From the NCBI GenBank assembly GCA_958295895.1, contig CATQHI010000002.1, forward strand, positions 186,001 through 250,000: a stretch of DNA of 64,000 nucleotides. Direction: 5' to 3'. This document shows, one piece after another, positions 51,430 through 59,805 of this stretch (positions are counted from its first letter, which is position 1; the number at the start of each line of letters is the position of its first letter). This DNA is from Saprospiraceae bacterium. GTDB taxonomy: Bacteria > Bacteroidota > Bacteroidia > Chitinophagales > Saprospiraceae. The position numbers and the translations under genes are program-made. The notes below the pieces were generated by a model. The model was not told the DNA's origin, ran no database searches, and saw nothing but the letters and a program-made list of their open reading frames with translations.

Positions 51430-53355
51430 CTACTTCAAGCGCTCGATGAGGCGGCCGGCAACGCGAAGGAAGTCCATTTCGGTGATGATGCCCACTAGCT
51501 CGTTATCCTTCACCACGGGCAGGCAGCCGAGCTTGCAGCCGCGCATGGTGTGCATGGCCTCCTTGATGGTGGTCTGCGGGCTGACGGTGGTGGGCGCTGA
51601 GATCATCAGATCACCGACGGTCTTGTAGTCATTCATCTCGTTATTGATGCGGCCGCGCTTGATGTAGTAACGCAGCAGCTTGCGGGTGGTGATGAGGCCG
51701 CAAAGGTGACCGTTTTCATCCTCGACGGGGAGGTAGCGGAGCTTGCGCCAGTCCATGAGGTCGCCGACGAGTTCGAGCAGGTCGCTCTCGCGTACGGTGA
51801 AGAGGTCGGTTTCCATGAACTCCTCCACACGTAGGCCTACGGGGCGGTACTGTTTGAGGTCTTCCTCGGAGGGGATGGGCCACTTATGCACCGGATCCTG
51901 CTCCATCTGACACTTGACCATTTGGGAGGTAAGGATGGTGACGGCCTCGTCCCGATTGACCCGCTCGGTGAGCTGGGTGAAGGACTTGAGCAGCCAGCGG
52001 GCCCCGTTCTGGTGCACCTCGGCCCGGCCCTGGATGACGCTGAGGTAGCGCTCGATGTCGGGCTTATCGATGCCCTGTAGTACGAGCCCGTTGTAGGCTA
52101 GCGGGATGAGCTCCTGCAAGACTAGCTCCCGGCAGGTGACCTTGCGGTTACCGAACCAGGTAAACTGGCTGTCAATGCCGAATTTAGCCGCCTTCGAGAA
52201 GTTGTCCTTTACGTCGGCAAAGCTGAGGTGCTCACGGATGTCCCTGAACTCGTGGGCCATGCCGATCATCAGCCCCAGCCAGAAGGCGGCGTTGGCCATT
52301 TGGTCCAGTACGGTGGGGCCGGAGGGCAGTACGCGGTTCTCAATGCGTAGGTGGGGCATACCGTTGTCGCTGATGCCGTAGCAGGGGCGGTTCCAGCGGT
52401 AGACCGTTCCGTTGTGGACCTGGAGGGCACGCAGCTTGGGCACCTTGCGCTGACCGATCATCTCCAGGCTGTCCTCGTCGATCTCACTACCGAGCAGGAC
52501 GCGGAAGCGGGCGATATCCTCCTTATAGATCTCCATGATCGACTTATCCAGCCACTGCGTCCCGAAGCTCACCCGCGGCTCGCTCGTACGCATGTGCTCC
52601 TTGCTGGTGCGTACGTCGAGCGACTGCTGAAATAGGGCGATGCGTGACTCGTGCCAGAGCCGCTTGCCGAACACCAGGGGGCTGTTGGCCGCCATAGCCA
52701 GGATGGGAGCAGCCACGGCCTGGGCGATATTGTACATCGGCACGAAGGTCTGCGGCGTCACCTGTAGGTGTACCTGGTAGCTGGTGTTGCAGGCCTCCAG
52801 CAGGGGGCTATCGTGGTTGATGTGCAGCTCATCAATGCCATGTAGATTGAGCTCGAAGCCGCGCTCGTTCTTCTGCTGGGCCTTGATGGCCTCGATCAGG
52901 GCCAGGTAGCGCGGCTTGGGCGTCAGGTTCTCCAGACTGAGGTCGAACTTGCGCAGCGTGGGCAGGATACCGGTCAGCACGATCTGGGCGTTACTGGCCT
53001 TGGCGGCCTCCTTGACGATACCTAGCTGGTACACATTCTCCTGCTCCATCTTCCGCAGCGCATCGCCGGTGAAGACCTGGGGCGTAAAGTTGCACTCCAG
53101 GTTGAAGCGGGCGATCTCGGTCGTGACCCAGGGGTACTCCTTCAGCCGCTTAAGCACGCTCATATTCTTCGGCGTCGGCTTCAGCGTTTTCTTATCGACT
53201 AGGCAGAGCTCCTGTTCCGCCCCAATACGAATCGTATCGGTCTCGAACCACTCGTGTTTGAGCATGTACTCCAGCGCCTGCACGTCCTGCAGCAGATGGT
53301 GCGTGAAGGCTGACCGGCTGTCGGTAGTGGGTACGTTTACTCTTTCCTCTCCCAT
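51430..53355 (-). CDS. GCS2-type glutamate-cysteine ligase-like protein with two CBS domains
   Basis: This protein has about 641 residues. ATG 53355 (MGEERVNVPTTDSRSAF) is preferred; upstream codons run through a dispersed-motif copy. The N-terminal 480 residues form a GCS2/EgtA-like carboxylate-amine ligase (RIGAEQELCLVDKKTLKP, FNLECNFTPQVFTGDALRKM, LEACNTSYQVHLQVTPQTFV, LRIENRVLPSGPTVLDQMAN). The C-terminal 150 residues are a CBS pair (FMETDLFTVRESDLLELVGD, RYLPVEDENGHLCGLITTRK, LMISAPTTVSPQTTIKEAMH, GCLPVVKDNELVGIITEMDF). CBS domains bind adenine nucleotides, so ligase activity may be energy-regulated. The substrate pair is not known from sequence. Confidence 0.88.
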   Translation of the reverse strand: MGEERVNVPTTDSRSAFTHHLLQDVQALEYMLKHEWFETDTIRIGAEQELCLVDKKTLKPTPKNMSVLKRLKEYPWVTTEIARFNLECNFTPQVFTGDALRKMEQENVYQLGIVKEAAKASNAQIVLTGILPTLRKFDLSLENLTPKPRYLALIEAIKAQQKNERGFELNLHGIDELHINHDSPLLEACNTSYQVHLQVTPQTFVPMYNIAQAVAAPILAMAANSPLVFGKRLWHESRIALFQQSLDVRTSKEHMRTSEPRVSFGTQWLDKSIMEIYKEDIARFRVLLGSEIDEDSLEMIGQRKVPKLRALQVHNGTVYRWNRPCYGISDNGMPHLRIENRVLPSGPTVLDQMANAAFWLGLMIGMAHEFRDIREHLSFADVKDNFSKAAKFGIDSQFTWFGNRKVTCRELVLQELIPLAYNGLVLQGIDKPDIERYLSVIQGRAEVHQNGARWLLKSFTQLTERVNRDEAVTILTSQMVKCQMEQDPVHKWPIPSEEDLKQYRPVGLRVEEFMETDLFTVRESDLLELVGDLMDWRKLRYLPVEDENGHLCGLITTRKLLRYYIKRGRINNEMNDYKTVGDLMISAPTTVSPQTTIKEAMHTMRGCKLGCLPVVKDNELVGIITEMDFLRVAGRLIERLK

Positions 53356-53410
53356 GATGGTATAGTGTAGCCGTAAGGTAGTCGTTAGTGACGTAACGTA
53401 GCAGATAGGT

Positions 53411-53429
53411 GGGCGGGGCCGCAGGTGCA
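53411..53429 (+). repeat. dispersed GC-rich motif, exact copy over 19 bases
   Basis: GGGCGGGGCCGCAGGTGCA lies between the divergent GCS2-CBS and DUF4143 genes. Confidence 0.9.
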
Positions 53430-53453
53430 GGTCTGGTCGAATTGTATATCTCA

Positions 53454-53481
53454 TTTTACAAAATCAGCGTATTTTTGTAAA
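53454..53481 (+). promoter_or_regulatory. palindromic promoter/operator of the second DUF4143 gene
   Basis: TTTTACAAAAT (53454-53464) faces ATTTTTGTAAA (53471-53481), a near-perfect inverted repeat with a 6-bp spacer. Its right arm contains a perfect -7 box, TATTTTTG (53470-53477), 20 bp before the ATG. A repressor bound to the palindrome would cover the promoter. Confidence 0.55.
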
Positions 53482-53497
53482 GTCAATTGTACATATT

Positions 53498-54715
53498 ATG
53501 CCATCTTCGTTCGTACAACAGGAATCTCAACGACTCATTACCAGGGTGCCCACCGCTATTCACCGTCCGCTGCTTCAGCAGATTGCCTGGACGGACCGGC
53601 TAATTGGATTACGGGGAGCACGGGGTGTGGGCAAGACTACGCTTCTGCTACAGCACGGCAAGGAAGAAGCGGCAAGCGTTGGGCTAGGCAACGTGCTGTA
53701 CATCAGTCTCGATGACTTACTCTTTCGCCAGCAGACATTCCTTGACTTCGCCCGGGAATTTCGCGACCAGGGGGGACGGATCCTACTGCTTGATGAAGTA
53801 CACCGTTATCCCGATTGGTCGGTTGAACTTAAACTGATCTACGATAAGTTCGATGACCTTTTAGTTCGTTTTACCAGCTCATCGATCATCGAACTTTCGC
53901 ACGCAAAGGGAGACCTAAGCCGGCGGGCGGTCATGTACGATATGTACGGTCTTTCGTTCAGGGAATACCTGATCTGGAGGGACTATCTGCCTGCGGATAT
54001 AGCAGTGCCACATACGCTTTCCGAGATCATCACCTGCCACCAGGACATCGCGTGGAATATCACCAAGAACGGTCTGGAACCGCAGCGTTTGCTTCCTGAG
54101 TACTGGAAAGATGGATACTATCCCTTCCGGCCCGCAAGTCCGGAAGCTTATCTCCGACAGGTAGCTGATGCTGCCACTACAGTGATCGATACCGACCTCC
54201 CACCTATCTTCTCGCTCACTCCCGCTACCACGGAAAAGATCAAGCGCCTACTGGTTGCGATCGCCGAAAATGTACCCTACAAACCAAATATCTCGAAGCT
54301 GGCCCAGCAACTCGAGATAAGCCGCCCGACCGTTCAGAACTACCTCTACTACTTACACCAAGCTCGCCTCATCGGCCTGCTTCCGAGTGAGCTTCGGGGT
54401 ATCATTCGCACCCAGAAGCCGGAAAAGGTGTACCTAGACAACCCTACTCTGCTGTATGCCATGCCAAGCAGGCCACCCAATACCGGAAACCTGCGGGAGA
54501 CCTACTTCTATTCCGCTCTTTCCACCGCCGGCTTAGCTATCGCCTACCCTAAGACAGGAGATTTTAAGACCGATGACTATGTATTTGAGGTGGGCGGCCC
54601 AAATAAGAAGAACACCCAGTTACAGGGGTTACCCAACGGTTACCGAGCTATAGACGGTATCGGGGTAGGCTTCGGTAATGCGATACCACTCTGGCTATTT
54701 GGCTTCTTACGTTAG
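53498..54715 (+). CDS. ATP-binding protein with AAA_14 and DUF4143-type C-terminus
   Basis: This 405-residue ATPase is related in layout to the one at 11296 but belongs to a different subgroup. Walker A is LRGARGVGKTTLLLQ (residues 38-52), Walker B RILLLDEVHRYPDWS and sensor FTSSSIIELSHAKGD. A winged helix (ISKLAQQLEISRPTVQNYLY) follows, then the C-terminal domain with YLDNPTLLYAMPSR and YVFEVGGPNKKNTQL, where a nuclease-like E..K pattern is seen. The function is unknown. It stands alone with its own palindromic promoter. Confidence 0.9.
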   Translation: MPSSFVQQESQRLITRVPTAIHRPLLQQIAWTDRLIGLRGARGVGKTTLLLQHGKEEAASVGLGNVLYISLDDLLFRQQTFLDFAREFRDQGGRILLLDEVHRYPDWSVELKLIYDKFDDLLVRFTSSSIIELSHAKGDLSRRAVMYDMYGLSFREYLIWRDYLPADIAVPHTLSEIITCHQDIAWNITKNGLEPQRLLPEYWKDGYYPFRPASPEAYLRQVADAATTVIDTDLPPIFSLTPATTEKIKRLLVAIAENVPYKPNISKLAQQLEISRPTVQNYLYYLHQARLIGLLPSELRGIIRTQKPEKVYLDNPTLLYAMPSRPPNTGNLRETYFYSALSTAGLAIAYPKTGDFKTDDYVFEVGGPNKKNTQLQGLPNGYRAIDGIGVGFGNAIPLWLFGFLR

Positions 54716-54735
54716 CCCCCTCTCCCCACCACCCC

Positions 54736-54743
54736 TATCTTCG
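54736..54743 (+). promoter_or_regulatory. candidate -7 box for glyS
   Basis: TATCTTCG matches seven of the eight positions of TAnnTTTG and lies 20 bp before the glyS ATG. Confidence 0.4.
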
Positions 54744-54763
54744 CCCGCCGAAACGAACCCCAC

Positions 54764-56305
54764 ATGGACTTTAAGGCCCTCACCGCCCACGCCAAGGAAT
54801 ACGGCTTCATCTACCAGAGCTCGGAGATTTACGACGGCCTGGCCGCCGCCTACGACTACGGCCCCAACGGCGTGCTGCTCAAGAACAACCTGAAGGAATA
54901 CTGGTGGCGCAGCATGGTCCAGCTGCACGACAACATCGTCGGCATCGACGCGGCCATCTTCATGCACCCTAAGACGTGGAAGGCCAGCGGTCACGTCGAT
55001 GCTTTCAACGATCCGCTGATCGACAACAAGGACTCACAGAAACGCTACCGCGCCGATGTGCTCGTCGAAGACTATATCGACAAGGTCGAGGGTAAGCTAA
55101 ACAAGGAGATCGCCAAGGCCCAGAAACGCTTCGGCGAGGCCTTCGACGAAACCGAGTACCGCCGCACCAACGCCAACGTCCTCCGCTACCAGGGACAGAT
55201 GGACGACGCCGCAGGGAAGCTCGCCACCGCCATGACCGACGGCAACATGGAGGCCCTACGCCAACTCATCGAAGACCTCGACATCAGCGAGCCCGACACC
55301 GGCAGCAAAAACTGGACCGAGGTACGGCAGTTCAACCTCATGTTCTCCACCCAGCTCGGCAACATCGCCGGCGAGGAGGGCAAGCTCTACCTACGCCCCG
55401 AAACCGCCCAGGGCATTTTCGTCAACTTCACCAACGTCCGCAACACCACCCGCCAGAAGCTCCCCTTCGGCATCGCCCAGATCGGCAAGGCCTTCCGCAA
55501 CGAGATCGTCGCCCGCCAGTTCATCTTCCGCATGCGGGAGTTCGAGCAGATGGAGATGCAGTTTTTTATCCAGCCCGGCACCCAGCAGGAGTGGTACGAG
55601 AAGTGGAAAGAAGCCCGCCTAAAGTGGCACCTCGCCCTCCACCCCCAGGAGAAACTCCGCTTCCACGACCACGACAACCTGGCCCACTACGCCGATGCGG
55701 CCGTCGACATCCAGTTCGAGTTTCCCTTCGGCTTCAAAGAACTGGAGGGCATCCACAGCCGCACCGACTTCGACCTTACCGCCCACCAGGAGCTCAGCGG
55801 CAAGAAGCTACAGTATTTCGATCCGGAGCGGGAGGAGAGCTACGTCCCCTACGTAGTAGAAACCTCCATCGGCGCCGACCGGCTCTTCCTCGCCGCCCTC
55901 ACCCACGCCCTCCGCGAGGAGCAGGTACCCGGCCAGGACGATCCAAAAAACACCCGCACGGTACTAGCCCTGCATCCTGCGATCGCGCCCATCAAGGCTG
56001 CCATCATGCCCCTCAAGCGCAACAACGATGAGCTGGTCAGCCTGGCCAAACGCATCTTCGACGACCTGCGCTTCCACTTCGAGGTGCAGTACGACGATAC
56101 CGGCTCCATCGGCAAGCTCTACCGCCGCCAGGATGCCGTGGGCACCCCCTTCTGCATCACGGTCGACTTCGATAGCCTGGATGATAATACCGTGACCGTA
56201 CGCGACCGGGATACGCTGGAGCAGGTGCGGGTGCGGGTGGAGGACTTGGTGGGGATGATTGGGCCTAAGGTCGATATGGTTTCGCTACTTCGCTCTGCTC
56301 AGTAG
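54764..56305 (+). CDS. glyS: glycyl-tRNA synthetase (dimeric, eukaryote/archaeal-like type)
   Basis: This 513-residue class II synthetase has the single-chain alpha2 type. The N-terminal GFIYQSSEIYDGLAAAYDYG and NLKEYWWRSMVQ are diagnostic. Motif 2 appears as GKAFRNEIVARQFIFRMREF with EQMEMQFFIQPGT, and motif 3 as VETSIGADRLFLAALTHAL. A C-terminal anticodon-binding domain (VLALHPAIAPIKAAIMPLKR) ends at residue 513. Bacteroidota use this form rather than the tetrameric GlyQ/GlyS. It runs alone and converges with the M28 peptidase gene. Confidence 0.97.
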   Translation: MDFKALTAHAKEYGFIYQSSEIYDGLAAAYDYGPNGVLLKNNLKEYWWRSMVQLHDNIVGIDAAIFMHPKTWKASGHVDAFNDPLIDNKDSQKRYRADVLVEDYIDKVEGKLNKEIAKAQKRFGEAFDETEYRRTNANVLRYQGQMDDAAGKLATAMTDGNMEALRQLIEDLDISEPDTGSKNWTEVRQFNLMFSTQLGNIAGEEGKLYLRPETAQGIFVNFTNVRNTTRQKLPFGIAQIGKAFRNEIVARQFIFRMREFEQMEMQFFIQPGTQQEWYEKWKEARLKWHLALHPQEKLRFHDHDNLAHYADAAVDIQFEFPFGFKELEGIHSRTDFDLTAHQELSGKKLQYFDPEREESYVPYVVETSIGADRLFLAALTHALREEQVPGQDDPKNTRTVLALHPAIAPIKAAIMPLKRNNDELVSLAKRIFDDLRFHFEVQYDDTGSIGKLYRRQDAVGTPFCITVDFDSLDDNTVTVRDRDTLEQVRVRVEDLVGMIGPKVDMVSLLRSAQ

Positions 56306-56314
56306 GGGGCTCAC

Positions 56315-57304
56315 CTACAACGTACCCGCCGCCTCCCGGAACACCACCGCCAGCACCACCTGCCCCACCGCCCGCAGCGTCCGCTTGTCGATCACATCCA
56401 TATTATCGTCGCCGGTGTGCCAGTGAGTGGGAAAGGAGTGCCCGCCTTCCTGTTGTAAGTTGATGATGTCAATGGTGGGGATACCAGCGATGGTATTAAT
56501 AAAGTAATGATCGTCGGTGATAGTACCGCCACGCGCATTGACGTAGTAGTTACCGTAGCCCATCTGATCGCCGAGCTGCCAGACCTTGCGCACTACATCC
56601 TTGGCGTACTGCTCGGAGTAGCCCTCGACGAGGAAAGTAGCATCGCGTGCTCCGACCATGTCGAGTAGGATACCGAAGCGGGGCTTGGGGGCCGGCACGT
56701 TCTTGGCGTAGTACTGCGCGCCGAGGGCGTAGCTGTTGGTATTGCTAGGCTTGCCGTAGTCTTCAGCGTCGAGAAGTATAATGTCCACACCGATGTCGGG
56801 GGTGTTGAGGCCGAGCTGGCGGGCTACTTCCAGAAGCACGCCTACCCCGCTGGCCCCGTCGTCGGCACCGTTGACGATGGCGTTGGGGTCATCCTCCAGG
56901 TCGCTATCGGCAAAGGGGCGGGTGTCCCAGTGCGCGGCCAGTAGGATACGGTCCTCCAACTCGGGGGCGTAGCGGGCGATGATGTTAGTGGAGCGCAGGT
57001 TCGTGCCGTCGAAGGCTCGGGCTTCAAAGTCCTGCTCAATCACCTCGGCGCCGAAGGCTTTCAGTTTTTCGATCAACCACTCCCTGGTCTGCCGGTGGGC
57101 ATCGGTATTCACTACCCGGGGACCGAAGTTGACCTGCTGCTCGACGTAGGCGTAGGCGCTGTCGCGGTCGAACTTGGGGACGGGCTTGGCGTCGCGGGGG
57201 GTTGCGGGCGGGGCCGCAGGTGCGGGGTTTTCGGCGAGCGGGGCCGAGTCATTGCGGCACGCAGCGATACTTAGTAAAAGTAGTAAGATCAGGAGTCTAT
57301 GCAA
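56315..57304 (-). CDS. M28 family metallopeptidase lipoprotein (glutaminyl cyclase-like)
   Basis: This 329-residue exported enzyme has the lipoprotein signal MHRLLILLLLLSIAACRNDS, with the Cys at residue 16. A Pro/Ala linker (NPAPAAPPATP) is encoded by a dispersed-motif copy. The M28 domain has zinc ligands in LLAAHWDTRPFADSD, IVNGADDGASGVGVLLEVAR, ILLDAEDYG and ITDDHYFINTIAGIPTI. The single-zinc layout HWD...E...H resembles bacterial glutaminyl cyclases as well as aminopeptidases, so either activity is possible. Confidence 0.9.
   Translation of the reverse strand: MHRLLILLLLLSIAACRNDSAPLAENPAPAAPPATPRDAKPVPKFDRDSAYAYVEQQVNFGPRVVNTDAHRQTREWLIEKLKAFGAEVIEQDFEARAFDGTNLRSTNIIARYAPELEDRILLAAHWDTRPFADSDLEDDPNAIVNGADDGASGVGVLLEVARQLGLNTPDIGVDIILLDAEDYGKPSNTNSYALGAQYYAKNVPAPKPRFGILLDMVGARDATFLVEGYSEQYAKDVVRKVWQLGDQMGYGNYYVNARGGTITDDHYFINTIAGIPTIDIINLQQEGGHSFPTHWHTGDDNMDVIDKRTLRAVGQVVLAVVFREAAGTL
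57206..57223 (+). repeat. dispersed GC-rich motif inside the M28 peptidase gene
   Basis: GGGCGGGGCCGCAGGTGC is an exact 18-base copy; on the coding strand it encodes APAAPP of the linker after the lipobox. Confidence 0.88.
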
Positions 57305-57333
57305 GGCAAAAAGCTTGACGGTCGGTTGAGGTA

Positions 57334-57400
57334 GTGAGTCGGCCGACGAACCGCTGTCGCGGGATTCGGCGGACGACGGGGGATTCGGCAGACGACCAAA
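57334..57400. repeat. GC-rich repeat cluster (TCGGCGGACGA family)
   Basis: GAGTCGGCCGACGAACCG, ATTCGGCGGACGACGG and ATTCGGCAGACGACC follow one another between the DUF3299 and M28 genes, related to the cluster at 27758-27866. Confidence 0.7.
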
Positions 57401-57403
57401 GAA

Positions 57404-57844
57404 CTACTTAGCCACCAACTCCGCATCCGAGAGCAGGTACATCAGCTGGTTGATGTTGCTGTCGTTCAGGGTGAGGGTGCCGCGGAGGGTGATGCGACTG
57501 GTGCTGTACTTGACCGGCTCAGTGGCCGTCACCTCCATCACAGTCTCCGGACCTGCGCCCCCGCAGAAGAAGCACATATTGTACGGGTAGGCGCTGAAGA
57601 CGAATTCGTTGTGGCTCTTGTAGCCCTCGACGGGTACGATGTACCCGCTGATCTCAATGGTCTTTCCCGCCATAGCCCGAATGTCCTCCCCGAAGACCGG
57701 CACGTCGACCTTGAAGCCGAGCAGCTCGTCGTACTTCTTTTCGTAGGTCACCTTGGCCAGGTCCTGCCAGGTAGAGGCAGCGGCAGATTGGCCAAAAAGG
57801 CCCGTAGCGAGAAAAAAGAGACCGGAAAAGAGTAGGTAGCGCAT
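57404..57844 (-). CDS. DUF3299-like exported protein
   Basis: The product has 146 residues from ATG 57844 (MRYLLFSGLFFLATGLFGQ), with a clear signal peptide; the frame remains open upstream but only through shadow sequence of the TPM gene. The mature protein contains MAGKTIEISGYIVPVEGYKS, FVFSAYPYNMCFFCGGAGPE and TSRITLRGTLTLNDSNINQL, matching a small family (DUF3299-like) with a CxxC-type pair, CFFCGG. The role is unknown; the Cys pair suggests metal binding. Confidence 0.82.
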   Translation of the reverse strand: MRYLLFSGLFFLATGLFGQSAAASTWQDLAKVTYEKKYDELLGFKVDVPVFGEDIRAMAGKTIEISGYIVPVEGYKSHNEFVFSAYPYNMCFFCGGAGPETVMEVTATEPVKYSTSRITLRGTLTLNDSNINQLMYLLSDAELVAK

Positions 57845-57935
57845 GGCAGCGTAGGTTAGGAGACTAGACAAAAATAACGCTACCGGAGCCGGGAAGGCTG
57901 TGAACGAGTCGTTAAAGAGCAGCAAGTACGCTCGG

Positions 57936-58784
57936 CTACCAGCCCCCACCGGCACCGCCACCACCGAAGCCCCCACCACCGAAGCCACCAAATCCGCCAC
58001 CGCCGCCGAAGCCGCCGCCGCCACTAAATCCACCACCGCCGCCGCCGCCGAAGCCGCCGGGCAGGATGAACCAGCCACCGCCCCGCCGCCTGCGTCGCGG
58101 ATTACGCTCGTCGTAGCGGCCGTCCCGCCAGTAGCCGCCATCGTCATCGTCGTCATCATCGTGGCGGTTGCCGAAGCGGTTGAGCAGCATGAAGATGAGG
58201 AAGATAAACAGGAAGACAAAAATGGGTGGAATGCCTCCCGAGGCCTCCGGCACCTCATCAGCGGTGTACTCGCCCCGGCCCGCGTCCATGATGGCCTGCA
58301 CCGCCCCGGCGATACCGGCGTAGTAGTTGCCCTGGCGGAAGGCCGGCGTCATGATGTTGCGGATGATGCGGCCGGCGCGGGCATCGTTGAGGAAGCCCTC
58401 GGCCCCGTAGCCGGTCTGGATGAAGATCTTGCGGTCGTCCCTGGCGACGTACACCAGCACCCCGTTGTCCATCTGCTCCGACCCGCCAATACCCCAATCC
58501 ACGGCGATGGCCAGGCTGCGGTCGAAGGCGTCCTGCCCCTGTAGGGAGGTCTCGGTAACTACGGCAATTTGGGTCGAGGTTTCCTTGGCGTAAGCGTTGA
58601 GGGCCTGGGTGAGCTGATTCTGCTCGGCCTGGCTCATCAGTCCGGCGTAGTCGTTGACCAACTGATTGCTCTTCGGGGGCACGGCGGGCTGGGCGGCCAG
58701 CAGCAGGGTCACCACGCACAGTACCACAACCGCCAGCCAGCGCTGGGGGCGGAAAAGCAGGGGGGATGTGGCGGGGTAGGTCAA
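57936..58784 (-). CDS. TPM domain protein with membrane anchor and Gly-rich tail
   Basis: This 282-residue protein has an N-terminal membrane or signal segment (WLAVVVLCVVTLLLAAQ) and a TPM_phosphatase domain (VNDYAGLMSQAEQNQLTQAL, TQIAVVTETSLQGQDAFDRS, DNGVLVYVARDDRKIFIQTG, residues about 40-170). A second membrane helix (GIPPIFVFLFIFLIFMLLNRF), an Asp-rich stretch, and a Gly-rich tail (GGGFSGGGGFGGGGGFGG) complete it. This is the YgcG layout. It follows lemA and a second TPM gene, with 2 bp between the TPM genes; LemA-TPM modules are thought to act in membrane or envelope homeostasis. Confidence 0.92.
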   Translation of the reverse strand: MTYPATSPLLFRPQRWLAVVVLCVVTLLLAAQPAVPPKSNQLVNDYAGLMSQAEQNQLTQALNAYAKETSTQIAVVTETSLQGQDAFDRSLAIAVDWGIGGSEQMDNGVLVYVARDDRKIFIQTGYGAEGFLNDARAGRIIRNIMTPAFRQGNYYAGIAGAVQAIMDAGRGEYTADEVPEASGGIPPIFVFLFIFLIFMLLNRFGNRHDDDDDDDGGYWRDGRYDERNPRRRRRGGGWFILPGGFGGGGGGGFSGGGGFGGGGGFGGFGGGGFGGGGAGGGW

Positions 58785-58786
58785 TC

Positions 58787-59218
58787 TTATTTATTGTAGC
58801 TGATCGCGTCAGGCAGTTCGTTGATGTCGTCGGACTGGTAGGGGAAGTATTGCTTGAGCTTCGTGCCGATCTGTTCGATGGCCTTTTCGATACCGGTAGC
58901 AAACTCCCCCAGCTTGAAGTGCTGTTGCATCAGGTCGCGCTCCGTATCCCAGAAGTCCTTAGGTACTACCTTGTTGATGCCCTCATCTCCCAGTATGGCA
59001 AACTCGCGGCGGTCGACGGCCAGCAGGATGAGGACGCCGTTGCGGTCCTGGGTTTTCTCCATGCCTAGCTCGCGGAAGGTACGGGTAGCTACCTCCAGGG
59101 CGGGCTTCCGGGCACCAACTTCGACGTGCACCCGTATCTCTCCGGAGGTCGCTAGCTCCGCGGCCTGAATGGCGGCAACGATGGTCGCCTCCTCCTCTCT
59201 GTTGAAAAAGCGGACCAC
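58787..59218 (-). CDS. short TPM domain protein
   Basis: This 143-residue single TPM domain has no signal peptide: FFNREEEATIVAAIQAAELA, SGEIRVHVEVGARK, DRNGVLILLAVDRREFAILG and GINKVVPKDFWDTERDLMQQ. The last segment is characteristic of the small cytosolic or membrane-associated TPM relatives. Its start codon overlaps the lemA stop, and its stop lies 2 bp before the larger TPM gene, so three genes form one operon. Confidence 0.92.
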   Translation of the reverse strand: MVRFFNREEEATIVAAIQAAELATSGEIRVHVEVGARKPALEVATRTFRELGMEKTQDRNGVLILLAVDRREFAILGDEGINKVVPKDFWDTERDLMQQHFKLGEFATGIEKAIEQIGTKLKQYFPYQSDDINELPDAISYNK

Positions 59219-59805
59219 TAAAACTCGACCGTCGGGGCATTCTGGGCACCGGCCTCGGCCTGGAACTGTGGCTTCTGGTCAAAGCCAAATACGCCGGCGA
59301 AGAGCGCACCGGGGAAGCGGCGTACCTTAATGTTGTAGCCCGTGGCGGCCTCGTTGAATCGACTCCGTGCGGTGGCAATGCGGTTCTCGGTACCGGCCAG
59401 CTCGTCCTGGAGGGCCTGGAACTGCTGATTGGACTGTAGCTGGGGGTAGGCCTCCGCGGTGGCGAGTAGGCGACCGAGTCCCTGGCTGACCTGTGCCTGA
59501 GCGGCCTGGAACTGGGCTAGGTTCTCTTCGGTGAGATCGTCCGCATTGATGTTGATTGAAGTAGCGCGGGCGCGGGCCTCGGTGACTTCCGTCAGGGTAC
59601 CCCGCTCGAAGTCGGCGGCGCCCTTTACGGTGTTGACCAGGTTGGGGATCAGGTCGGCGCGGCGCTGGTACTGCGTCTCTACGTCCGACCATACTTTTTC
59701 TACATTCTCCTCGGCGTTGACGAAGCCGTTGTAGCTGGAGCAGCCCGCGATGAGCAGGATGGCCAGGATACCTACGACTACGGCTAGGGTGGAAAAGGAT
59801 CTCAT
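59218..59805 (-). CDS. lemA: LemA family protein
   Basis: This 195-residue protein has an N-terminal membrane/lipoprotein-like segment (LAVVVGILAILLIAGCSSYN, Cys at residue 22) and the LemA coiled-coil body: NAEENVEKVWSDVETQYQRR, ADLIPNLVNTVKG, FERGTLTEVTEARARATS and TARSRFNEAATGYNIKVRRFP. LemA proteins are anchored with a helical bundle outside or inside the membrane and co-occur with TPM proteins. Its ATG overlaps the stop of meaB (ATGA), which joins meaB to this operon. Confidence 0.94.
   Translation of the reverse strand: MRSFSTLAVVVGILAILLIAGCSSYNGFVNAEENVEKVWSDVETQYQRRADLIPNLVNTVKGAADFERGTLTEVTEARARATSININADDLTEENLAQFQAAQAQVSQGLGRLLATAEAYPQLQSNQQFQALQDELAGTENRIATARSRFNEAATGYNIKVRRFPGALFAGVFGFDQKPQFQAEAGAQNAPTVEF

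Noticed and set aside
57549-57564. Possible further copy of the dispersed GC-rich motif in the DUF3299-like gene
   Set aside because: The match (ACCTGCGCCCCCGC) is weak, and the encoded CGGAG is a conserved part of the family, so protein conservation explains it.
57845-58258. Extended N-terminus of the DUF3299-like gene (Thr/Ala/Val-rich)
   Set aside because: It overlaps the Gly-rich end of the TPM gene in another frame. The signal peptide at 57844 is the natural start.
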